From positions 62,001-126,000 of the forward strand of contig NZ_JAXCHT010000005.1 in the NCBI RefSeq assembly GCF_035984655.1: 64,000 nt of DNA, written 5' to 3'. Below, in pieces: positions 7,377 through 14,545 of the stretch (positions within the stretch are counted from its first letter, which is position 1; each line of letters begins with the position of its first letter). Under the pieces are notes generated by a model. It was not told the DNA's origin. It searched no databases and worked only from the letters and a program-made list of their open reading frames with translations. Source of the DNA: Actimicrobium sp035984655. GTDB taxonomy: Bacteria; Pseudomonadota; Gammaproteobacteria; Burkholderiales; Burkholderiaceae_D. A program made the translations under genes and the position numbers.

Positions 7377-9236
7377 CTATTGGCGCGCGGCGGTCAACTG
7401 GCGTTCGGCGCAACGCACCTCGAACTGGCGCACGTTACCGGCGCTGACTTGCCAGCCGGATTGCACTCTTTGGATCGCACCATTGCCCTGGGTGATGGTG
7501 GGGCTGCCGCACTGGTTGGCCGGAATGATCCAGCTCATGTGGTCCAGTGTTGTCGCGTCGTTGGCCCTGATGCCGATTTGTCCTAGCTTGCCATCGACTT
7601 GCCATTGCACCGCCTCACGGCGCGACATGAATCGCGCCACCTCGGTCATCGTGCGCCAGACGAACTGGTGTTGCGCTTGCAGCGCACGGGTCGTGTCCAG
7701 TAACGCGCGCATCGATTCGGCATAGTAGGGCACGCCAATCGGATGGCAATAGATTTGCCGGATGGTCTGGTTGGTGGCGACGAAATGGGACAGGTCAATG
7801 AGCCACTGCGTCATTGGCGCGGCCGGCTGGTTGGCGAACATGGCTTCTTCGAACGAGGCAATGCGCCCGAACGGCGTCACCGGGATGGACCAGGTGTCGC
7901 CGTCGATTCTGGTGTTGTTGCGGAACATGCGGGTTGGACCAATGCCGAGGTTGGAAGTCGTGTAGTAGGTAATCATGCCGTGACGTGCAATCCATTCGGT
8001 CACCCACAGCGGATGGTTGCCGATCGGCGCCGAGTACTCGGTGATCGGCGTGCCGGTCGCGGCGCGCATCGCGTCATTGTTCAGCGCCAGAAATTGTTCA
8101 TTGGCGGCGCGGTTGGTTTCATTGATGTGCGTGCCGAAGTAGTTATGAATCCAGCCACCGTGATTGCCTATTGCGTGACCACTGGCCTGCAGCTTCCTGA
8201 TCCATTGCCGCGTGGCCGGGTTGTGGTCGACATCCATCCCGAAGCCGTCGCCGAAGCGGTTCACGTCCGGCCCGGCGGTAAAGTGGATCGAATACGGCCC
8301 CTGCGCAAACACCCCCATTTTTTCCAGTGTATCGAGGCTCTTGATGGCAGCGCCATTGTCGACGTGAATGTTCAGGATCAATCCGCCAATGCCATCGGGC
8401 GCGGCCAGCAGCCGCGGAAGGCCGACAAACTCGTCGGAGAAGAAACGCAGAAAGGCGTGCAGCAGCAAGCCGTCGGTGCTGTTCTTGAGCTGTCCCAGTG
8501 GCAGGTTCACGAACAGCGTGCGACCTTGCCCGAAGTGACGCTGTGCCGCCACCACCTGGCGCTCCGGCGTGATCAGCAGGACATCGGTGTCGGTGGCGAC
8601 GTCGCCGGTCTGAAACTGCGGGTACTTGAGGTCCTGGTAGCGATAGGTCGTCATCCATCGATCAAACTGCCGCGTGCCGAACTGCACCGCCGGCTGCTGC
8701 TCGCTGCGACCGGGCGGAATGCCGATGCGCCGCATCGAATCGGTGCTGCCGATGACCGGCCCGGCGCGCATGACATTCTTGCCGAAGCGCGCATACATGG
8801 CGTAGTTAACCCCCGCCGTGTCAGCCAGTCGAGCACCTTTCGGGAGATAGGCGCCGTTCAAATCCCATGTCAGTGCATCGAACACCAGCATCAACCGGCC
8901 TCCGTGACTGACATACTCACGCAGTGCATCAGTCAGATAGGTTGAGGCACTGCGGTGGATGGTGTCGGGCGCCACGATGCCGGCGTAGCTGCGTTGCTCA
9001 CTCTGGCTGGCGCGCAGGAACTGGCTGGCCGTGACGACGTCGAGCTTGACGCCTTCCTCCAGTGCCGCCTGCTGCCAGATCAGGGTGAGCTCCGGGTCGG
9101 TGCCATCGGCCACCAGCAGCGCCAGCGCATGCCGTTGATCGACACGGGACGGCAGCGCCAGCAGCACGGTGCCGATGACGGCGATGGCGAGAATGACAAG
9201 CAACCATGCCTGTCTGGATAGACGGAAGCGACGCAT
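7377..9236 (-). CDS. Membrane-anchored NodB-like polysaccharide deacetylase
   Basis: 619 residues from ATG 9236, preceded by AGGA about 10 bases upstream; a GTG at 9311 would add 25 residues. One N-terminal TM (about residues 8-28) anchors a periplasmic protein. Residues 35-200 resemble a flavodoxin/GATase-like fold. The deacetylase part begins near residue 285 with LILNIHVDNGAA (metal Asp), then GHAIGNHGGWIHN (metal His pair), TEYSAPIGNHPLW and QIYCHPIGVPYY (C-terminal His). The HGGWIH spacing is one residue longer than the usual H(S/T)xxH. Likely removes acetyl groups from an amino-sugar polymer. Last gene of the glycan cluster. Confidence 0.7.
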   Translation of the reverse strand: MRRFRLSRQAWLLVILAIAVIGTVLLALPSRVDQRHALALLVADGTDPELTLIWQQAALEEGVKLDVVTASQFLRASQSEQRSYAGIVAPDTIHRSASTYLTDALREYVSHGGRLMLVFDALTWDLNGAYLPKGARLADTAGVNYAMYARFGKNVMRAGPVIGSTDSMRRIGIPPGRSEQQPAVQFGTRQFDRWMTTYRYQDLKYPQFQTGDVATDTDVLLITPERQVVAAQRHFGQGRTLFVNLPLGQLKNSTDGLLLHAFLRFFSDEFVGLPRLLAAPDGIGGLILNIHVDNGAAIKSLDTLEKMGVFAQGPYSIHFTAGPDVNRFGDGFGMDVDHNPATRQWIRKLQASGHAIGNHGGWIHNYFGTHINETNRAANEQFLALNNDAMRAATGTPITEYSAPIGNHPLWVTEWIARHGMITYYTTSNLGIGPTRMFRNNTRIDGDTWSIPVTPFGRIASFEEAMFANQPAAPMTQWLIDLSHFVATNQTIRQIYCHPIGVPYYAESMRALLDTTRALQAQHQFVWRTMTEVARFMSRREAVQWQVDGKLGQIGIRANDATTLDHMSWIIPANQCGSPTITQGNGAIQRVQSGWQVSAGNVRQFEVRCAERQLTAARQ

Positions 9237-9380
9237 GACGGGTTCGTCCTGTTGATCAATCGGATGGTGGCTGGAAGCGGTGGAGGAGGGATAGCGCCGC
9301 TGGCGGGCCACGAAAGGCGTTGGCTGCGCCGACGGTGGTGACCTGCTGCCATCGGTCGTCGCCGCTGTGGCACGGCGCCG

Positions 9381-10220
9381 TCATTGCGTATCCTGTTGCG
9401 GCAGCATGCTGATCAGCCATGAATACAGCGCGACGAATAGCAAGACGTCAAATACGGCACCAAAACATACGTACAGCAACGGCATGTACAGCACCGACGT
9501 TTTGTACAGGATCAGCGTATGCAGCACCGCCTTGTGGGGAATCATCACGATGAAGTATCCAAGGATGCCGAGCGTGTGCGTGACCTTGACCGTCAGGCTC
9601 AGATGCAACAGGTAGTAGCCGACCGCGAGCATCAGCGGAATGGCCAGAATCAGAATGTGACCCATGGTGAGCACGTCCTGCAGATGATCGGATACGGTGT
9701 ACGGGAACTGCGCCGGGGCGTACCAGAAAAACAGCAGCGCAATTGCCTGCACCCCGCACAGGATGCGCAGCAGGTACTGCAGCGGGACCATCCGGCCCTG
9801 CATCCCGAAGGTCGTTGCGAACACCAGCAAGGTGAGGGTCATTGACGTCAGTCGCGCCGAAAATCCGGGAATGGCGGCTTCGACGACATCGTTGCGCCAG
9901 TCAAAATGCAAGGTGCTGATCGACGCGGCAGGATTGGTCGCCTGCAGCGGCAGGTCCAGGCGCGCGAACCAGAACGCAATGCAGTTGCGCCAGAAATTGG
10001 TCAGTGCGGGTTCGGCAAGGATGAGCAATCCGCAGAAAATAAGCGGCAACAGGATGACCTGCAGCCACAATGCCGGCCCGATGCGAAGGCGGCAGATGGC
10101 GCGATGTTGACGCGCACTGGCATGGCGCGCTTTGGCATCCTCGATCGCCAGGGCGGCAGTGGCGAAGGCCGCGTCACGTTCCTGCAGACGCAGTGGCTGA
10201 GTGGGAGTGTGCAGTGGCAT
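9381..10220 (-). CDS. Six-TM inner-membrane protein of the glycan cluster, function unknown
   Basis: 279 residues from ATG 10220, four bases after the YaiO-like stop. The first 50 residues are polar and presumably cytoplasmic (rich in Ala, Arg, His). About six hydrophobic segments follow: WLQVILLPLIFCGLLILA, MTLTLLVFATTFG, LCGVQAIALLFFWY, ILILAIPLMLAVGYYLL, LGILGYFIVMIP and a final one ending in LYSWLISML. A loop of about 50 residues lies between TM1 and TM2. I recognise no family. Its place between the outer-membrane barrel and the deacetylase suggests a subunit of the export machine. Confidence 0.8.
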   Translation of the reverse strand: MPLHTPTQPLRLQERDAAFATAALAIEDAKARHASARQHRAICRLRIGPALWLQVILLPLIFCGLLILAEPALTNFWRNCIAFWFARLDLPLQATNPAASISTLHFDWRNDVVEAAIPGFSARLTSMTLTLLVFATTFGMQGRMVPLQYLLRILCGVQAIALLFFWYAPAQFPYTVSDHLQDVLTMGHILILAIPLMLAVGYYLLHLSLTVKVTHTLGILGYFIVMIPHKAVLHTLILYKTSVLYMPLLYVCFGAVFDVLLFVALYSWLISMLPQQDTQ

Positions 10221-10224
10221 GGCG

Positions 10225-11076
10225 TCAATCAAACTGGTGCGTAAGCCCGATATCAACGCCAGTACGCTCGTAGGTCGGATTGCGGTAGTGATTCAGCCCT
10301 GCGCTCAATCCCCAGCGAGGACTGAGTCGATAGCGCCACGTGAGGCTGGCTTCCTTGCTGTCGAAGTTGACCAGCGTCGTGTTTTCGGTCAGCGCCTGAT
10401 AGCCTTCGCTGCCCCAGGCGACCCGTGCCGCCAGTGCATTGGCGGGATCGGGGTTGTAGCTCAGCGCGACGAACTGCTGGTGCGTGTTGACTTCTCCGGG
10501 ACTGCTGCGGTTGAAGCGCAAGCCGACCTCAAGCACCACGGGCTGCGCAAAATACCAGGCCCCGCCAACGCTGATGCTGCGGTCGATATGCCCGTCCGGG
10601 GCATTGTAGAAGCCAAGCCCGAACGCACTCACCAGATTTTTTTGCGGCAGCCATTTGCGGTAGAGGAAGCCGTCATAGCGGTACCGCGGCAAATAGAACG
10701 CGCCGTCACCAGCGCCAATCGAATTGGTGGTGAACCAGTCGTCATTGATGTTCCAGGTATCGGTCAGGCCGAAAAAATTGCCGTCGGTATCAAACTCCCT
10801 TTTGGCCGACAACTCGCCCTGCAACACATGTGGGCCGGTCTCGGCAACACCGCGCACGGTCAGATGTCGCCATGATGCAAAGCCGCCGCTCAGATGCTGG
10901 GTGCCGGTGCTGACGTCGAGGCTGCGCACCGGTTGCCGCACCAGCGTATCTGGCGGCGCCGTATCGCCGGACTCGGCTTGTGCGGCTGCCGCGCAGAAGC
11001 AGATCAGGATCGCAGGCAGCGGCCGGGAAAGCGCGTGGTGCGGCAGGAGCGTTGCAGGCAGGCGGCGTTCAGGCAT
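10225..11076 (-). CDS. YaiO-family outer-membrane beta-barrel protein
   Basis: 283 residues from ATG 11076 (MPERRLPATLLPHHA), overlapping the wecB stop by eight bases. A signal peptide covers about residues 1-37 (hydrophobic LPAILICFCAAAAQA). The mature protein is a run of amphipathic strands with alternating aromatic residues, e.g. GDGAFYLPRYRYDGFLYRKWL and SVGGAWYFAQPVVLEVGLRF, and ends in THQFD near the C-terminus as outer-membrane barrels do. YaiO-type barrels are found with glycosyltransferase and deacetylase genes. Likely the export pore, or part of it, for the glycan made by this cluster. Confidence 0.75.
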   Translation of the reverse strand: MPERRLPATLLPHHALSRPLPAILICFCAAAAQAESGDTAPPDTLVRQPVRSLDVSTGTQHLSGGFASWRHLTVRGVAETGPHVLQGELSAKREFDTDGNFFGLTDTWNINDDWFTTNSIGAGDGAFYLPRYRYDGFLYRKWLPQKNLVSAFGLGFYNAPDGHIDRSISVGGAWYFAQPVVLEVGLRFNRSSPGEVNTHQQFVALSYNPDPANALAARVAWGSEGYQALTENTTLVNFDSKEASLTWRYRLSPRWGLSAGLNHYRNPTYERTGVDIGLTHQFD

Positions 11077-12241
11077 CAACGAGAACTCCGCACGCGGTGG
11101 AGGAAAGAATGGCGGCGATGCGTTGCGCTGATTTTCCATCGCCGAAGGGGCTGTGCTCAACCTGCATGTTGCGATAACTGATTTCATCGTTGAGCAGCCG
11201 ACCCGCATGCAGCAGGATCTGTTCGGCGTCGGTACCGACCAGTCGCGCACCGCCAGCGTCGACCAGTTCCTGACGTTCGGTGCTGTTGCGGGCGATCAGC
11301 ACCGGTTTGGCAAAGGCGGAGGCCTCTTCCTGGATGCCGCCGGAATCGGTCAGCGTGAAGTGGCAGCGCGCCAGCACCTCGATCAATGCCGGATATTCCA
11401 GCGGCGCCGTCAGGCAGATGCGATCTCGCACCGGTTGCGGCATTTGCCTGAACGCGTCTTCAACGTCCTGTCGCACATCCGGGTTCGGATGCACGGGCCA
11501 CAGCGCAATGGTGTCGGGGTGCTCTGACAACAGCGTACCGACGGCGCGGGCAATCTGCCGAATCGGTTCGCCCCAGTTCTCGCGGCGGTGCGCGGTGACC
11601 AGGATGAGCTGGTGATGCGGGTAGTCGCCAAGGAAGGCACGTGCAGCGGCGGGAATGGCTTGCCTGGATTCGCTTGTCCGACGCTGCAGTCGTTCGCGGG
11701 TCCAGAGCGCCGCGTCGATGACCGTATTGCCGACTTCAAAGATGCGCTCGGCCGGAATGCGTTCGGCCAACAGGTTGCTGCTCGCCTGTTCGGTTGGTGG
11801 AAAGTGCCAGCGCGCGAGACGGCCGATCAGCTCGCGATTTTTTTCTTCCGGAAAGGGGTCGCGCTGATGCGTGCGCAGGCCGGCTTCGACATGGGCGACA
11901 GGTACATTGTGATAGTAGCCAATCAACGCACCGATAAATGCCGAGGTGGTGTCGCCCTGCACCAGGATGATATCCGGCTGCAGGTTTTGCATCGCGGCTT
12001 CAAGCCCGTCGCTCAGCGCCGCAGTGAGGTGCGCCAGCGACGAGGATTTGCGCTGCAAGTCGATAACGATATCGGGTGGCATGTCGAAGAAGCGGTACAG
12101 CTCGTGCGCGATGGCTTCATGCTGGCCCGTGTGAATGACGAGAGCACGGTGTCCGAGCGACTGCAGCGCCTTGTGCACTGGGGCCATCTTGATGATCTCC
12201 GGCCGGGTTCCGATGCAGGTGAGGAAGGTGAGCTTTTGCAT
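11069..12241 (-). CDS. wecB: UDP-N-acetylglucosamine 2-epimerase (non-hydrolysing)
   Basis: 390 residues from ATG 12241 (MQKLTFLTCIGTRPEIIKMAPV); a start at 12253 is possible. Diagnostic segments are GTRPEIIKMAPVH at the N-terminus, VAHVEAGLRTHQRDPFPEE, LVTAHRRENWG and LTDSGGIQEEA, which form the UDP-sugar site and contain the catalytic acidic residues and His. The enzyme interconverts UDP-GlcNAc and UDP-ManNAc in the cytoplasm. There is no wecC dehydrogenase beside it, so the likely product for this cluster is UDP-ManNAc itself. Confidence 0.93.
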   Translation of the reverse strand: MQKLTFLTCIGTRPEIIKMAPVHKALQSLGHRALVIHTGQHEAIAHELYRFFDMPPDIVIDLQRKSSSLAHLTAALSDGLEAAMQNLQPDIILVQGDTTSAFIGALIGYYHNVPVAHVEAGLRTHQRDPFPEEKNRELIGRLARWHFPPTEQASSNLLAERIPAERIFEVGNTVIDAALWTRERLQRRTSESRQAIPAAARAFLGDYPHHQLILVTAHRRENWGEPIRQIARAVGTLLSEHPDTIALWPVHPNPDVRQDVEDAFRQMPQPVRDRICLTAPLEYPALIEVLARCHFTLTDSGGIQEEASAFAKPVLIARNSTERQELVDAGGARLVGTDAEQILLHAGRLLNDEISYRNMQVEHSPFGDGKSAQRIAAILSSTACGVLVDA

Positions 12242-12539
12242 AACAATGGTCAATCATGGTTGATCAAATTGGGCAGCGAAAATATGGCAGCGGTCCCGTG
12301 CGGTGATGTCGGAACAGTCTGGTGAAAAGCGCCGCGTTGACGTGTTGGTATTTTTATAGCATCCGCAATTTCTGATGCCTTTGATAATAATCAGGCGCGC
12401 TTGCCCTTGTTCAGTGATGCGTTGTATTCATTGGTGCTTCAGACCGAGACGTTGCGCGTCAGCGTCGCGCTGGAGAGCGGATTTTCTCGATGCCGGCGCG
12501 GGCCTGGCGCGGGCGCGCCCGAAGCCGGCCGCGCACACG
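12242..12539 (-). other. Gap splitting the glycan gene cluster
   Basis: 298 bp between the GH8-like gene and wecB, both on the minus strand. No convincing open frame is present. Read on the minus strand, the part nearer the upstream gene is GC-rich, and an AT-rich stretch around 12345-12400 includes TATAAA, a possible -10, but no good -35 stands at the right distance. It may hold a separate promoter for wecB and the three genes after it. Confidence 0.4.
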
Positions 12540-13514
12540 CTAATTGCAGATGGTTGACGCCGGCGCCGGCGCCATTCCCTTGCTGCGCAGGATCTGCGTG
12601 ACGACTTCATCGGTCACGGTCCAGTGCCCGGTCTGCTGGTAAGGCAGGGTTTCTCGCATCCAGCATTGCGCCGACATGCTGTCGTGCTGCTTCCATGCCA
12701 ATAGCGCCAGCAGACCCCACGCATAGTCGGCCCGGACCTGCCGCAGCCAGGCGCGGCGGTGGGATCGCATCCAGTTGCGGTAGTAATTCCGGTCGGCGTC
12801 GGGCGGCAGCGCAAAGTCGAACAGCAATGGAAAGATCTGCGCAACCTGATCGGGGTAGAACGCAGCGGGCATGTTCTTTTGTTCCGGTTGCGTCGACACC
12901 AGGAACCGCTGCGACTTCGGATCCCAGAACGTCGCACGAATTGCGCGTGCAAAATCGCGCGCCTCCAGACTCTGGGCCAGGCCCGGGCGGGACGATTTGA
13001 AGGACCAGATTTCAAGGTTGTCCATGAACAGGCCGTGCTGGAACACCGGCGACACCAGATAGATGCCGCGCGTCGGATCGTGCAGCCGGGCCAGTGTCGC
13101 TGCAGCAGCATCGCGGCTCTTGCGCCAGGACGGCTTGTCACGCAGACGCGATGGCATCGCGTCGATGAACTTGAGCCAGATGGCCAGCAATGCGTCATCG
13201 GCATCCGCCGATCGGCAACCGAGCCAGACCGGTCCGGTACGGCAGAAGCGATCGAAACAGCCGTCCGGTCGCTGCCGGGCAATGAGCCAATCGCCCCACT
13301 TTTCTGCGTAAGCGCTGATGTCCATGCCATGTTCGTGCGCCAGCAACAGGGTCTGCAGCGTGAAGTAGGGGTCGATGACGTTTCCGGTTTCGAGAATCGT
13401 GATGGCGCCGGATTGCTCGACGAAGCCTTTCAGGGCCAGCGTCGGGGTGGCTGTTCCGGTCGTGGCGTTCAGGATCAGCCAGGCTGCCGCGAGCAATTTG
13501 ATCAGGCGTTTCAT
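12540..13514 (-). CDS. Secreted (alpha/alpha)6-type protein, GH8-like glycanase candidate
   Basis: 324 residues from ATG 13514, sharing ATGA with the stop of the preceding gene. A signal peptide (MKRLIKLLAAAWLILNATTG) is clear. The body is helical and rich in Trp and Asp. The SADADDALLAIWLKF segment near residue 125 resembles the motif around the catalytic Asp of GH8 enzymes such as BcsZ, and YAWGLLALLAW near residue 280 fits a toroid repeat. A periplasmic enzyme that trims or cuts the polymer is the best guess. The alignment is by eye; the general acid is not identified. Confidence 0.55.
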   Translation of the reverse strand: MKRLIKLLAAAWLILNATTGTATPTLALKGFVEQSGAITILETGNVIDPYFTLQTLLLAHEHGMDISAYAEKWGDWLIARQRPDGCFDRFCRTGPVWLGCRSADADDALLAIWLKFIDAMPSRLRDKPSWRKSRDAAAATLARLHDPTRGIYLVSPVFQHGLFMDNLEIWSFKSSRPGLAQSLEARDFARAIRATFWDPKSQRFLVSTQPEQKNMPAAFYPDQVAQIFPLLFDFALPPDADRNYYRNWMRSHRRAWLRQVRADYAWGLLALLAWKQHDSMSAQCWMRETLPYQQTGHWTVTDEVVTQILRSKGMAPAPASTICN

Positions 13515-14545
13515 GGCGCCCAGACGACGCCCACACTTCTGGCCCAAACGGCACCGTGACTGACGGCCCCGCACCCGGCGATGAGGTTGTCGGCACTGAT
13601 CGTGGTGGGAGCATCGCGTGCGCCGATCACGGCGCCTGAGCCAATGACGATGTCGGTTTCCGACACCACCGGGCCGGCGATGCTCGCATGATCGAGAATG
13701 TAAATACGGTCGTCGCAGATGAGCGAGCCAATGATGCGCGCGCCGGCGCCGATGATGGCGCCTTGCCTGACCTTGATGTCGCCGATGAGCGTGGTGTGAT
13801 TGCCGACGATCAGATGACCGAGCACGACCAGCGAGCCTTTGTACAGGTGGCCGGGCGGCAAGCTGCAGTCGCCCCGTATCAGGTGCAGATCGTCGCTGCG
13901 GCGGATCGCGCCCGGCAGGGTGCGCAATTCGGATCGTGCACCAGCCAGTGGCGGTGGTGGCGCGACGGCCGGGTCGGCCAGGCCGAACCGGATGACCGGG
14001 GCCTGAAGCCGTTCGAAGCAGCATTGCGCGGCCAGATCGATCGCTGTGCGGGATGACAATCGACGCAGCGCCACACAGGACGGTCCGAGCTCGATCGCGC
14101 CGTCTGCATGGCCCCAGTCGAGGATTTCACTCGACGCTCCGAGCCGGAGTTCGCCACAGGCAAGCACTGCAGCAAGACTGCTCTCCCGCGGTGCCGTCAG
14201 ATCGGTCGTGACGAAGATCGGCTGCCGGCACCGGATCGGGTTGGTCGCATGCAGTCCGCGCAACGCGATCAGGGGGCGCGTCATTGCAGGCCAGTTCACC
14301 TTGTCCGGCGCATCGAAAAGGTAATCGAAGTTGCCTATCGCGCCATCCTTCGTGCCGATCTCGGCAATGGCATCGCGGCGAAACTGGCGGGCAAAGTAGT
14401 CGATCTCGTTGGCATGCTGGCGTGAAATCGGCAACGGCGAACAATCGCTGGGCGTGCGCCATTCGCGTAGCGTGGGAACGAATGGCAGCGTCAGCATTGC
14501 CATGCAGAGGACACAAAAGAGCAGCATCAGTAGCGTTGTCATCAT
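13511..14545 (-). CDS. Membrane-anchored beta-helix (bactofilin/hexapeptide-like) protein
   Basis: 344 residues. The start at 14545 overlaps the synthase stop by one base (TGATG); a second ATG follows directly. Residues 2-23 are a TM anchor (TLLMLLFCVLCMAMLTLPFV). The middle has no recognised domain. From about residue 215 to the end there are short repeats such as GSLVVLGHLIVGNHTTLIGDI and GAIIGAGARIIGSLICDD, with the periodicity of a left-handed beta-helix as in bactofilins or hexapeptide acyltransferases. It may be a scaffold for the synthase or an O-acyltransferase; no catalytic His is obvious. Confidence 0.6.
   Translation of the reverse strand: MMTTLLMLLFCVLCMAMLTLPFVPTLREWRTPSDCSPLPISRQHANEIDYFARQFRRDAIAEIGTKDGAIGNFDYLFDAPDKVNWPAMTRPLIALRGLHATNPIRCRQPIFVTTDLTAPRESSLAAVLACGELRLGASSEILDWGHADGAIELGPSCVALRRLSSRTAIDLAAQCCFERLQAPVIRFGLADPAVAPPPPLAGARSELRTLPGAIRRSDDLHLIRGDCSLPPGHLYKGSLVVLGHLIVGNHTTLIGDIKVRQGAIIGAGARIIGSLICDDRIYILDHASIAGPVVSETDIVIGSGAVIGARDAPTTISADNLIAGCGAVSHGAVWARSVGVVWAP

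Noticed and set aside
9237..9311. GTG start that lengthens the deacetylase by 25 residues
   Set aside because: The extension is polar and lies before a typical Arg-rich TM anchor; ATG 9236 has an AGGA at suitable spacing.
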